From positions 49,835,755 through 49,899,754 of the forward strand of contig CM048853.1 of assembly GCA_026545225.1 (NCBI GenBank): a stretch of DNA of 64,000 nt, given 5' to 3'. This DNA comes from Cornus controversa (lineage: Eukaryota; Streptophyta; Magnoliopsida; Cornales; Cornaceae). The translations under genes and the position numbers were made by a program. Below, piece by piece: positions 22,599-64,000 of the stretch. The notes under the pieces are model-generated. The model did not search any database, was not told the origin of the DNA, and saw nothing but the letters and a program-made list of their open reading frames with translations. The first letter of the stretch is position 1. The number at the start of each line of letters is the position of its first letter.

Positions 22599-23640
22599 GG
22601 GGTTCCATCAATATCCTTAAGCACTCTACTCCTATCTTTTTTTTTTAAATGAAATTACAAAAGAGTCCCTACAATATACAATATTTGATTCTTATATTTT
22701 TAATACCATGATTGCCCTTCTAAGTCATGATTCAATTTCAATTATTTTTTTACCTTTTTTAAAATTTTCATTCATTCAGGTTTTGTCTCACAATCCCTCC
22801 TACTTTTAAAATTCCAATTCATTTTTTACTTACTTAAAAGTCTAATTGGAAAAAGGCTACATAGCTAAATTATGACAATTACAAAAGCTCTCGTTTTTCT
22901 CTTTCCATTTCTTAATTTTTAAAAATTTCCTTCTAAAATCAAACAAGCTTTCATTAGCTTACTTAAATTCATCATCATTTTTATTTAAGTAAAACTAAGC
23001 TTTCATTTGATTTTAATTCAATTAAATATTTTTCCTATAATGAGATAGTTTTATTCATTGATATAAAGTTTGCATCAAACTCAAATACTTTTAGTTTAAT
23101 CACATAACTTTTATTATCATAATCATATACGTTCTCTTATGTCATTATATTGAATCTTAAAATTTTCAACTTCTATTTAATGATAGCCTCTTCCTCCTCC
23201 TTGATTTACACAGATATTGTATGTATTATTTTCAACATAGTATCTTGAAACAATTTTTTTATAAAACCAACTCAAAAAATGGATTCGGAAGAAAAGTAGA
23301 ATAAATAAATAAAAGAAAAAAAAATCACATTATCCTGGGAATTAGAAGAGTATTTCTATAATATTGTTTATCTTAATGATTTTAATAACTTCCACTAACT
23401 CAAACATTTTATTTTTTATTTTTCAAAGAGACGTCTAACTCAGACATTTTATTTTTCATTTTTCAGAGAGAGGTTGGGAGAGGAAACGTGCGAGAAAAGA
23501 ATCCTAACCTTAACAGATAAAATAAGGACAATTATGATATTAAAATATAAGAATCAAACATTGTATATTGTAAGGATTTTTTTGTAATTTTATTGTAAAG
23601 AAATATGAGAGTGGAGTGCCTAAAGATATTGGTGGAGCGT
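22599..23640. mobile_element. Non-autonomous TIR element, about 1 kb
   Basis: Its ends form long inverted repeats of roughly 120 bp with differences. Left landmarks in order are CCATCAATATCCTTAAGCAC, ACAATATACAATATTTGATT and CTTATATTTTTAAT. On the right the inverted equivalents run CCACCAATATCTTTAGGCAC, ACAATATACAATGTTTGATT and CTTATATTTTAAT. The middle is very AT-rich and has no coding capacity. Long TIRs suggest a Mutator-like MITE, but I could not define a target duplication. It lies between RPL1 and SMC5. Confidence 0.7.
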
Positions 23641-23729
23641 AAAATTTAAACATATAAATCAAGCTGTTGAACATTTATCAAAATTGATAAAACACTTCTC
23701 CAATTAGCTATATGTTGATGTGACGAGAT

Positions 23730-24234
23730 TAAGGCTTCGTTTGGATTGATGGATTTGAAAGGATTAGGAGAGAAAAGAAAAGAAAGAATAATAATTTTTG
23801 TGTTTGGATAACTAATGTGGTGAGAAAAGAAAGGATTGGGAGAGATTTGGAGGGATAGCTTATCCCTCCAAATCCCTCCAAATCTCTCATATCTTATTCC
23901 TCCAAAAATGAGAAGATTTGGAGAGAAATGATAGTTGATAAGTGATACTTTCATAATACCGAAATTGCCCACAACATTTTAGAGTAAAACTTTTTTATGA
24001 CATCTGAATCCTAACTTAAGATATTAGGGCATATCAGTAAATTAGTTAGAATAGTTTCTTTTCTTTTCTCTCCTTTAACTTATCCAAACAACAATGTTAT
24101 CATTTCTTTTCTTTTCTTTCATAATTCATCCAAACATAAATACATGTTATCCTCTCCTTTCTTTTCTTCTCTCTTCTGTTATAACTTAAGTTATCATTTC
24201 TTTTCTTCTCTCCTTGTTATCCAAACAAGCCCTA
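23730..24234. mobile_element. MITE with GGCTTGTTTGGAT-type ends (Tourist-like?)
   Basis: The left end AGGCTTCGTTTGGAT and the right end ATCCAAACAAGCCCT are inverted relatives, bordered by TTA/TAA-type trinucleotides as in PIF/Harbinger (Tourist) MITEs. The inner flanks are purine-rich on the left and CT-rich on the right (repeated TTTCTTTTCTTTTC), so the element can fold back. It is non-coding; the minus-strand frame at 23,646-23,972 is spurious. Confidence 0.6.
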
Positions 24235-25143
24235 AATCTGATTAGTCCACTAATATTTATGCCATCAATCATGAACTTGTGTCTTGAAAATTACTTAATA
24301 ATTAGTCTCTTAAGAGGGACGATAAATATCGAACAAGTGATTTGATCATTTTTAAGTTCTGATTAGTTAGAAAGTGAGTACAAGCTAAAATGTAATGTAA
24401 ATGAAGTGTAGGTCAATATTTTTTGTTTTCACTGTATTCCCAATTTTTTCCTTTACTTTCTTAAATGATTTCAAAAAAAAAAAAATCTTACTGACTTCTC
24501 TTTTTCTATTTGAAACACAAACTCAGGGCTCAGACCCCTTTTATTTTTTTAAAGATGAGTTTTATTATTACTTTATTAAAAAATGAGCTTATAACTTTAC
24601 TTCATTGAGTGAAGTTTTTCTTCAACATGTACACTCATATTGTTTAATTTGATATACAAAAGATCTTTCTTTTATACTGCACCTCATGGCTCGTGTTAAG
24701 AGTTATCCTTCTAGCACTAATAAGTGGCCTACTACCTCACCATTTAGTCACTCGACACTTTCATTGCTTCAGCTCATATTGCGACTCACATACACTATAA
24801 TTCTGACACAAAAACACGCAAATAGTAGTACGTATGAGTAGCTCTTTTACTAGAGCAATATGGAAAATAGTTTCAAGATCAAGTGAGTGTCAATACAGAC
24901 GAGAAATTTACAGTTGAATGGGGGCTGAGGTGGTTCAAGAACTATTTCATCTACAAACACAATCTTGGAGCGCACCTGAGCACAAGGACACTACAATTAA
25001 TGCAAAGTAACAAAACATGCAGAGTGAGCTAAATTAGCAACTTTAGTTGAACAAATGCCTTCCCTCAGAATAATGGTTTGGAGATGAAAACTAAGTTCTA
25101 TTTCCCTATACAAAATACTACTTGGTAGTGATCAAGATTTTCA
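24235..25143. other. Intergenic and SMC5 3' region
   Basis: AT-rich DNA downstream of the SMC5 stop codon (25,144). It must contain the SMC5 3' untranslated region. No further gene, RNA or element end is recognised. Confidence 0.5.
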
Positions 25144-54717
<29,574 letters not shown>

Positions 54718-55956
54718 ATTTTTGAAGAAGGTGTAATGTGCTGCTTTTGAAGTTGAGAGAGAAAAAATTGGGATCTTTGACAACCCTAAGATCCAGTTTG
54801 TGCCGCGAGAAAAAGCAGTAGGCTTCTGCAGAATGGAGATGGTGGGAGAGAGGACAAATTATCAGAAGCAATTTTGGCGCCAAGAAGGAAGTATGTGATG
54901 TTGATCCCCGTTTGGAGAAAATATATCTATATTTATAAATTTATATGTATTTAAAATGATATTACCGGTCTGACAAAATAAAATCCTTAAAAGTAATCCA
55001 CATTTTGATACAGTTGAATAAAAATATATGCAAAAGATAATGTATGCATCCTGTGTTTCTGTATATTTATTTAAGTTATTTTATGAATTTTGTGTGAATG
55101 TGAAATTTTAGATTTGATAAACATTTTTGTTATATTGTCAATCTTTATTTATTTATTTTTGTTCTACCATGTTTAGTTAAAAGCAATTTGTCAAATAAAA
55201 ATAAAATAAAATAAAAACTTTTAATATGTAATGTAAAGACCAAATAGTTAACAAGTATTTTAACCCGTGTATATGTGAAAAAACATAGACCAAAACTTAA
55301 ATGATAAGAAGGCTCAATGTCCGTGATTGATAGATCCAATATGATTTTACTCAACCAAAAAATATTCTATTAAAATCTTAATTGTACAAGTATTATAGCA
55401 CCTCATCATCAAATATTTTAACATTTTATGATCACCAAATAAGTTATAAATATTTTAACCAATTGTGCCTAAAATCCATTCAATAATATAATCCAAGTCG
55501 AAATCCATTTTTGAGTTTTTTAATTGATTTTTCATACCATAATTATGTAATATAATGTTTTTTATTTCAGACAATTTACTTATAAATGTTATAAATCGGT
55601 GAGTATTAGCTGGTGTAATCTCTTCTTCATCTTTTCTCTTTTCCTTTTTTTCTTTTTAAAGAGAAATCGATATTGTTGTGTGTTTTTGCTGGAACTTTTA
55701 CAGAAAGAAAGAAAAAAAAAAAAGTAATTTCTACAATGTTCTGTAATTTTTATCTCTAGAGCAAAAGTACAAAAACTGTCCCACAAACCAATAACAAAAT
55801 ATCTAAATTTCACTTTAAAAAATCAAAAACTTTATCAGTTTATTGATATGTAATAGAATAACTTTATCAGTTTTTGAAAAAGTAATATCTTCCTCATTCT
55901 CGGGCTAAGTTCAGCCTCTCTTACTCAATCCAAGATAACACCATCCTCCATTGTTC
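54718..55956. promoter_or_regulatory. Divergent promoter region, SMC5 / sigma factor
   Basis: 1.24 kb separates the two start codons, which face away from each other. The SMC5 leader side (54,718-54,900) is relatively G/C-rich with a TTGGCGCCAA palindrome at 54,871-54,880, a candidate E2F-type element, which would suit a chromosome-maintenance gene. The sigma factor side is AT-rich with a CT-rich leader. No other gene is seen. Shared control is inference. Confidence 0.45.
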
Positions 55957-58900
55957 ATGGCCATCACCATATGTTCATCTTCAAGCCATTCCCCGACTCT
56001 CTCCTCCATTTCTCTCTCCTCACTCCCAACAAAATCATCTCTCAAGAGTCCCCACCATCTTCATCCTACTGCATATATCTCCTCTTCTAAGCTTGGTATT
56101 GGTTTGGTCTCTGATGATGCACTAACAATTGTTGCAGCTGCCGAGGCTGTGGCACTCGCGAGTGCGGCAGCTCAGGCCGCTAGAGATGCAGTGGTTTCAG
56201 CTTTTGAGGTTGGAAAGGTTTTGGATTACAGAGAGAATGGAAATGGGTTAGAGAGAGATTGGAGCACTGTGTCAGGAGTGAGAAGAAAGAGGAGGAGAAA
56301 AAGAAGAAAGGCTTTGGGATATGCAGAGATTGGGATGGACAACAGTGGTGAATGCAAAGAGGTCTCATTCAGGACTTCCAAGTCAGGGTATTTGACCCCC
56401 AAAGAAGAAGCAGAGTATTCTCTGTGTCTCAAGGTATACTCAGAACACATTTAATTTCTTTACAATTCAAGAAGAATTAGAGTTGTATGAAGCTTAAAAG
56501 TTGCAATAAAAAGAATTCATAATACATACATATATATATATATATATACACACATATATATATATATATATGCTTATTAAGGAATTCTATCCGCTAAATT
56601 TAATGTGGTTTTCAACACTTTAAGATATCCTAGGAGGTTATTTCAGTGATTATGCATTTGATGAAATTCTCTAATTTCTGATTCAGTGTGATCAAAACTA
56701 GAGAAAGAAAATGCTATTGTTACCTGATTATATGCTTACTACTTAGAAGGCAATCCAAGCCATCTAGCTTGACTGGCCATAACACCATACTATTTAAAAT
56801 CAATCATGATGCAAAAGCAACTGTTAGTATCTACAGGAATTCACCATACGGACAACATATAAAAAGGTGCACCAATAGCCAAATTTACAATTAACCAATT
56901 ATAGGGGGCGAACGGTTCAATTAATAATTATTACTAGTTCATTCCACACCTAATTCTACTAGAGTTAAACTTCCAACATCTATTTATTTGCCTATTTATA
57001 TTAGCCAAGAAATGCCCAATATTCCGGTTGATCATACTAACTTTTTTATCACAATTCAAACAGATCTTTCATGCTGTTCTTTTTTTCTGATTTTTTTGCA
57101 GCATTTCATAGCAATTTTTGCTTGTTTTGGTTAGACCAAGTGTCTTTGTTCCTTTACAATATGAAGTTTTCACAAATTGACAGGAAGTGGCAAGGATAGA
57201 AGCATTAAAAAGGACGATTACGGAAACCAGCAAGCATGAGCCAACCTCAAAGCAATTGGCCAATGCTGTAGGGATGAGTATTAGTAGTCTAGATAAGATT
57301 TTCTGTAATGGAAGAGAGTCACGAGAAAGAATCACATGCAGTTACCAGAGACTTGTTGTCTCTATTGCTAATAGTTATCAAGGGAAAGGATTAAGCTTAC
57401 AAGACCTGATTCAGGTTGCTATACATTTTATATTTGATTTTTATGCCTGTGTTGTATTAAGGTGTAATATTTTTTCCATAATTGCAGGAAGGAAGCATTG
57501 GGCTTCTCCGTGGAGCACAGAAATTCAATCCAGAGAAGGGATATAAGCTGTCAACATATGCTTACTGGTGGATTAGGCAAGCTATCACCAAGGCCATAGC
57601 CAACAAGTCTAGGATTATCAGATTACCGGTAAGACACTGCATAACGGACAGAATGTTTTTAAATTGTGTCTATCATAATACTTTGAGCTGTCCAGTCTGT
57701 GAGTCTTCCCTTCTTTGGGAGACCATCTACCACCTGATGTCTTCTTTTTTTGCTTATGTGATTGATTTTATAGTTATCAAGCTAGATTTCTAATATCTGA
57801 GTGGTTTAACAGTACAAGTTTGTTTGGTGGGAGAGGTGGTGTGTTCTTTCAGCCCACCAGACAAGGAATAGAGGAATGTGTCCAAAGTCAGGATCAGGGA
57901 TATTGTTTTGTGCCTCCAAAAGTCTATCATGGACATAATGATAGGAATAACCAAAAAATTCCAGTGTTTTATCTGGATACATTTTTGCTGCCCTTTCCCT
58001 GTTGTTATTATTTACATGGTGAAATCAACTATAGATTTTGCTAGAACAGCAGTTATGCTCTCAGAAATCAACCAGCATATGCATGGTCCATTTGATAACG
58101 TACTGTTCATGGACGCAGTGTTTCATTAGTCAGGTTTGTTACCATTTGTAGGCATGTTCACCGATTTTGTGCTAATGCAACCTCAGGACACATTTAGAGC
58201 ATAAAATCACTTAACAGTCAAAATCACATGATAAATGACACCTTATTCTTTTTTAATTTCCCATTTCCTTTTAGAAATGCAAAGAATACTGCATAACATG
58301 TTTTTTGAAGGTAAGCTTGTAATTAGTGAATGCATGGTTAGCCTGTCATTTGTAGGGGAGCATATGTCAGGTGATGCCAAAAATTGCAGAGGCCAACACC
58401 ATGTTAAGCAAAAAATTACGGCGATTGCCCTCCCATGATGAAATTGCAGAAGTTGTTGACATGGATGCTTCAACTTTGAGACTCATCTCCGAAAGAAGCA
58501 GGCCGCCAGTTTCCCTAGATCAAGCAGTTACCAGCCAAGGTTGCATGGCATTACAGGTTTTCTTCTGCAACTTTTTGTTCTTTCAGTATAAAATATTAAT
58601 GAATTGAGTGCTAATTCATCACAATGGTGCATAGGAAGAAGCTTCCTTTATTAATTCCATCCTAATGAATGCAGAGGAAGAAGATGTCTGTCCTCTTTCA
58701 TGCTGTGTATATGACACACATTGATAAAAATGTGCTGAGATGCTCACAATGATAGCATCACTCATAGAAAGAGTTGAATGAACTGACAGAAATGGGATCT
58801 CAATACCAGCTAATGCTATATATCACTTACCACTCAGTAGCAACTCCAAGGAATCAGAATTCTGTGGAAGTGTGGAAGTGCCAATTTCAGTATAAAAAAG

Positions 58901-60195
58901 TGTTTTGGAGTTAAACTTATTGTGGGGAATGGGTCATAATAAAGGTTGAATATACCCATTCTTTGGATGAGGTGAAAATATGATTAAAATGATGGAAGAT
59001 TTACATGAATTCTTTAATTACTAGAGCTGTAGGACTAGACAGCCTGCAGAGCACAAATAAAGAAAGTTTTAAATTTTACTGATTTGGTAACGCAACTCAA
59101 CTCTAACCCGAACCTTACTAAAACAGACAATGTACCTTAACTTCAAGCAACACTGGTTCAGTGGATACCAATAGCATCAAGCAAGAGAAGATCAGGTGAA
59201 TATGTTAGAAACTAGTTTGAGTTTGGTTAAGAATTTTAGGCTCCATTTGGATTGGAAGTTTTAAAATCCATGGAATTAGGTTCAATTATATATTATTTAA
59301 CAATTTAACTTTCAGTTTTAAGAAGATGCATAGATTGATTTGAGAACCTTATATTATAGATCTAAAATAACAAGGTGCAGGGAGTTCTCTATGCTCACAA
59401 AGATTCTAGCTGACCAAGCATTGTATTAAATTATGTTTTCCCATAGCTCTAATCCGACACCCCATTGAACTTCAGACCCAACTTCAATAACCAATGTTTT
59501 GTAGAAGCAAAAAATCATTTATCTCAGATCTATTCATTTATCCAACATACCATTATATTCCTAAAGACCAGTGAACTTGAAGAAATTTGACCTAAACTTT
59601 CAGAAAATCGCACAGAAGCTTCACCAATATGACTCAAGACTTGTTTTTTTTAAAAATAATAATAATTTAAATTGAATTATTTTGTGTGACTGCAATAAAT
59701 TGATGCTAGTCAAGTTAAATGCTAGAGCAATGCAACAAACTCAGGAAGTCAATTTATTGGAAAGTACATCAAATAAACATTTGAATTGAAATAATCTATA
59801 GCCATTTACAGGAATCTTGGGAATTTGAATAACTTATTCGTAAATTTGAAATGAAATTTTAAGATTAGACGGACCTATTGATCGATCATATCTTGTTTAA
59901 TCACAATATGTTGCAGGCGATCATACCAGGGCCAGATGCAACAAGGCCAGAAACAATGGTGAAAAAAAAGCTTATGAAGCAAGAGGTAGAGAAGCTCCTC
60001 GATATGCTCTCTGATAGAGAAGCACATATATTGAGATTACACTATGGACTAAACGGAGAGATCCCTCGGTCTTTTGAGGATATAGGAAGGCTATTAAAGC
60101 TTTCAAGAGAAAGAGTTCGGCAAATCCACCACATTGCAATGTTGAAATTACAGCAGACCAGTATGGTAGACAATCTGAAAGTGTATTTGGTGTAA
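55957..60195 (+). CDS. SIG4: Plastid RNA polymerase sigma factor, SIG4-like, 5 exons
   Basis: A nuclear gene for a sigma-70 factor that directs the bacterial-type plastid RNA polymerase (PEP) to promoters. Exons: 55,957-56,433; 57,184-57,414; 57,488-57,628; 58,356-58,556; 59,917-60,195; all GT-AG and in phase 0, giving 442 residues. The ATG at 55,957 is preferred; the frame upstream has only TTG. Residues 1 to about 48 look like a Ser-rich transit peptide. A basic stretch (RKRRRKRRK) ends the variable region. Region 2 reads [17 protein letters not shown], then [15 protein letters not shown], then NKSRIIRLP (about 232-283). Region 3 is [10 protein letters not shown] to SLDQAV. Region 4 has the helix-turn-helix [18 protein letters not shown] (403-420). 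Being this short fits SIG4 (about 419 in Arabidopsis, linked to ndhF). The family is certain; the paralogue is inferred. Confidence 0.9.
56527..56572. repeat. AT/AC microsatellite in sigma factor intron 1
   Basis: (TA)n, then a short (CA) stretch, then (TA)n just after exon 1. Likely length-polymorphic. Confidence 0.85.
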
Positions 60196-61769
60196 TCTTC
60201 ACTACTGATGAACAAAATTGTAACACACGACCAACCAAGAATTCCAAGATAGATAATGAATGAAGAAACATTCTTTTTACAAATTTTCTGCATTAGGCCT
60301 TTGAACTATGACACATTGTTATTACAGGAATAGTTAACTGCCTCATGATGCAGTACCCTCCCATTCAAGATGCGATTATTTGTAGTTTGAAAACATGGAG
60401 AAAGACGAGGAAAATTAAATCAATACCGCACTTTGTATGTCTACTAAAAGTTATTCCCTGTACTGTTTAATGTATACATGCTTTATTGTGTATAGTAGCT
60501 AGTGGACTTCAATGGCGAGTTCAATGGCATTTGGATGACCACCCCATTCAGCTGCTTCTCTTCTATTTGTTTTAAAGCACTAGTGTTGAACCACTGAGTT
60601 TTTCAACCTCCTCTTCAGCTCCTGAATCTACTATTAGTTCCACTAGGGGTGCTACTAGTTTTCTATTACATGGTTCAACTTTGCTATTTACAAACTGTTT
60701 CAAGCATTTAGTAATCTAAATGTTGAGAGCTTCAAGTTTGGCAATGGCTTATGTGGTGGTGGTAAATCTGACCTGAAAATGGTAAGAGTTAAAACACATC
60801 TAGTAGTGATAGGTGCCGATAGTGTGATACTAATCAGACTCGTTTATGCTCATCAGCCTTGCTTATGCATACGGGTTCAGGGCCAAGTTAATTAAAAGAA
60901 GAATGACTAAATTATTTTGGTCCAATGTTACCCTGTAATGTCAAATGTGTGATAGTTGTGGCGGACACTGGTAATGTTATCCTTTTGACAGCAGCTGATT
61001 GTGGGATTTCTATATCAAGTGGAGTTCATTCTGTTGTTCTAATTGCACAAATCCAATGATCAAAATACGAAAATGGTTAGAATTTGATAAAATTTATAAA
61101 AATTTCACTAACTCAAGCTTGATTATTTTCAGAAGTACATTCTACAGTTTCTACTGTCCTAACTGCATATATATATATATATATGATGACTTTGTGAAGA
61201 CTCAAATCACTTAAGTTGATGATTTTGTTCCAAACGATGTATATCCCAGTTACTAATGGTTGAAAAGTGTCTTAAACTTGAGACTTTCTTCATTGATAAA
61301 ACTAGATACTTTGATCTATGTTACTTTGTGGAGACGATGCATGGTAGTTGAGCATCTTTTATATTTCTTTTCTATAAGAATACAAAAATATTTTTAGTTC
61401 AAATTTTTTGATTTTTTTTTTCTCTCCTATATGCTTCTCTGAGCAAATTTGATATCGTAAAACTGGGATATACATGACTCTGTTTTTTATTGTTGTATAT
61501 ATTATGTTTTTATCTTTATTAGACGGTATTATGCTTGGCTAAGTTTGTTGATTGAGTTTTTTAGTTCAGTCAATCATTCTTATGTATGTACTGTTTATGT
61601 TTTGTTTCCCAATTGTCAAAATGTGAGATAAGAATACAACAAAATTGGCATGATCAATCACATACTCAGGACACAAATCTTGAATAGACCTTAGATTATG
61701 TAGTTTTAATCTTGCCAAGGCTTAATAATTTCTGAAAAGCTAGTTCTATAAATTATGATTTTTTGAACA
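60196..61769. other. Intergenic DNA downstream of the sigma factor gene
   Basis: Contains the sigma factor 3' untranslated region (first few hundred bases) and AT-rich spacer with a TA run at about 61,167-61,183. Short open stretches on the minus strand near 60,500-60,700 look slightly protein-like but have no recognised family. No RNA gene is seen. Confidence 0.45.
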
Positions 61770-64000
61770 GGTATAAGTTTTTGCTTGATCAATTAAAACA
61801 TACGGAAAGTCTATTTTTAGAACCAAGAATATTTTGTGAAATGGTCAACAAAGATGATGTAATAAGAATATCCATCAATTGAATGAATTGGAGAAGGTCC
61901 TCATACATCGGTGTACACAAAGTCTAATGGACAACTACTTTCTAAAATGGAAGTGCCAAAAGATAACTTACGACTTTTATTACATTGACACGAATCACAA
62001 AATAATGACTTGGACAAATAATAAAACATAGAAAGATCATTCTGTGAGACAACTTGACGAAAAATGTTAGAAGATGGATGACCAAGTTGATCATGCCACT
62101 TGTTAAAGGAAGCTTTGACCACCCATACAAGCTTGCTTTGTCCACCCATACAAGATTGCTTTGTCCTTGGTGTAGAGGCCTCCATGTTGGTCCACTCATA
62201 AACGCTATTCTTGCTCTGTCCCTGAGCGAGTGGTGCCTCCATGGTGAGATCCTTTACACAAAAAGATGAGAGAAAAATTCAATTGAGGTATTATTGTTTT
62301 TACAAATTTGAGAAATAGAAACTAACTTTTGTTTCATCGAGGGAACACACAAAATATTTGATAAACGAAAGATAATTTGAGGGAGTGAAGAGAATGGATT
62401 TTCCAAGATGTATGATAGTCAAACCTGTACCATCACCTATAACAATATCATCTAGCTCGTCATACAGTTAGCGTAGTGATAAGTTGTTGAAATTAGAGGT
62501 ACATGGTAGGAGGCACCAGAATCCAATAGCCAATTTGAAGAAGAGTTGCTATTGGCAGTGGTCGAATTAGCAGTTGGTGCCTTCGAAGGAAATAACAAAT
62601 TCTTAGTTGTATAGCATTGTCGGGTGGTATGACCCCGCTTGTTACAGATTTGACAGACCACCGTAGGATTTTTGCCCGGGTTGTTTCCAAAATTGTTAGG
62701 ATTGTAGTTGTTCCCTTGATTATTGCTGGAATGTGCCTTGAGTACTCTTGTTATTTTGAAAAAATTTCTTACCATTATTTTGGTTGTCATTTTTGGAAAA
62801 AGAAAAGAGCGCAGCATTTACGGTAAGGTTGCTAAGATTTCCAGAGCAAAGTTCTTCACGTTTAAGAAAAGCTTCATATTCAACAAGTTTGTCTCGAAGC
62901 TAATCACTGTATCTCTTGCTCGTACAACAGCATTGAGTTCTTTAAACTCGGGTCTAACTCCATTAAGGGTATGAGTTATGAGATACTGACTTGAAATCGG
63001 TGCTCCAACTAGAACAAACTCATCAACAATGTAGCAGATTGTTGCAAGATACTTAGCGACGGGTTGGGAGCTTCAACTAATGAGAATGAGTTGTTCCGCC
63101 TCCAATGATGTCAAGAAGCAAAAGTTTATCTTGTCTCATCCTAAGTGTGTATTTCGGATTTGAGATTTTTTTTTTCTGTAATACCCCGCTCCAACACACG
63201 GTTTGATATTGTCCGTTTTAGGCCTGAACTCGCACAATTTTGTTCTTGGATTTTACCCCAAAAGGCCTCATACTATTTGAAGAAAATACACTACATATAA
63301 GCACATTCCCTTCTCCACACACCCTGTACCCTCTCAGTGTGGTAGCTCAGTCCAGTGTCTGTCTTCACACCCGTCCACAAGGGTTACTACATTTGCCATC
63401 AACTGTAGTCTCTATAGGAGGGCAAGGTTTGGTTCCGTCAATAAAACTAAGCAAGTCATACCAAAAAGAAGAGTATCGAATTGGATTGAAGAGTTTAGCT
63501 TTAGAGAAAGTTGTGTGGCAAAGTTTATAGCAATAAGGCTATTCTTGCTGGAGGGTGTATTGGTGATGATTTGATTAAAAGAATAATTTGTAGTGCTTTC
63601 TTCAACCATGGTGAAGGTGCAATAAGATAGCACGGTGGTTAAGAAAGAGGTAGGCCAAGGATCAAAAATAAATCAAACTTATGGGAGTTAGAGAAAGCTC
63701 TGATACCATATAAAAGTGAGAATATTGGATGGTAAAAAGTGATATTTGTATCACTGAATATTGAAATTTATATACAGTCAAAGTAGTCAGAGAGCTATAT
63801 CAGAAAAGGAAAATAATTACCATGCATAAAATTATGAACATTACAACAATGAGAAATCGTGTGCAAAGAATGCTCCTAGACTTGAAGAGTTGACAATTGA
63901 ATATCCTTGATTTGTGGATTGAACTGATGAAGGAGAGTTTTTCCTATTAGGTTATTGAAAACAAATTATTTAATGATGAAATTCACTTGATAAATGATGG
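61770..64000 (-). mobile_element. Ty1/copia LTR retrotransposon, 5' part (fossil, runs off window)
   Basis: On the minus strand, in order: LTR-side sequence from the right edge to about 63,710, a 12-base primer-binding site TGGTATCAGAGC complementary to initiator Met-tRNA (63,708-63,697), a decayed gag with a zinc knuckle CQICNKRGHTTRQC (near 62,640), the protease site WLLDSGASYHV, a GAG-pre-integrase block (WHDQLGHPSS) and the start of integrase (about 61,950-61,770). Reverse transcriptase and RNase H are not seen. This gene order is that of copia elements. It is broken, with several disablements, and incomplete, so old; the second LTR is not in the window. Confidence 0.88.

Noticed and set aside
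60480-60700. Short protein-like stretches on the minus strand downstream of the sigma factor gene
   Set aside because: They fall in different frames with stops, lack clear splice sites and match no family I know.

Overview
This is nuclear DNA from a flowering plant, most likely a eudicot. Genes have many exons with GT-AG introns, intergenic DNA is AT-rich, 5' leaders are CT-rich, and two complete genes encode plastid-targeted proteins. The repeats (MULE- and hAT-like MITEs, L1 and RTE LINEs, a tRNA-derived SINE, a TRIM, a long solo LTR, and copia and gypsy debris) are a typical plant mix. I cannot name the species.

Layout. (1) 1-723: two divergent gene heads. On the minus strand, 19 codons of a gene with a plastid-transit-like N terminus run off the left edge. 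On the plus strand there is a CT-rich leader and a 5-codon first exon with a good splice donor but no later exon in the window. (2) 1.7-10.3 kb: a repeat-built region. A ~1.4-kb segment occurs twice (about 1.68-3.13 kb and 4.39-10.04 kb). Each copy holds the same hAT-like MITE. The second copy was later hit by a mitochondrial-looking insert, a MULE-type MITE and an LTR retrotransposon now reduced to a solo LTR inside that MITE. Two broken copies of a protein kinase gene lie at 3.35-3.89 and 10.29-10.60 kb. (3) 11,735-12,703: the intact single-exon kinase of the MAPKKK17/18 type. (4) 13,465-22,169 (minus): the complete 7-exon gene for plastid ribosomal protein L1, with L1 LINE pieces and a TIR element in two large introns. 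(5) 25,144-54,717 (minus): the complete SMC5 gene, 30 exons reconstructed with consistent reading phase to a 1050-residue protein. Its introns hold an L1 LINE, an RTE fragment, a SINE, a TRIM and an hAT-like MITE. (6) 55,957-60,195 (plus): a complete 5-exon plastid sigma factor gene, SIG4-like, divergent from SMC5. (7) 61.8-64.0 kb (minus): the 5' part of a decayed Ty1/copia element running off the right edge.

How the genes relate. Plant genes are not organised in operons. RPL1 (plastid translation) and the sigma factor (plastid transcription) are both nuclear genes for plastid gene expression. SMC5 is a chromosome-maintenance ATPase. The kinase is a probable stress or ABA MAPK-cascade component and is the only tandemly multiplied gene here. 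A scrap of the last RPL1 exon just upstream of the intact kinase shows that the duplication unit once extended into the neighbouring gene.

I found no sign of a new biosynthetic or defence system. The most informative parts are the datable nesting of mobile elements, the duplication scar, a possible gene-capturing TIR element in RPL1 intron 3, a structurally complete 255-bp TRIM, and a GC-AG intron in SMC5. Exon borders were set by eye from splice signals, reading phase and remembered Arabidopsis homologues; no search was run.
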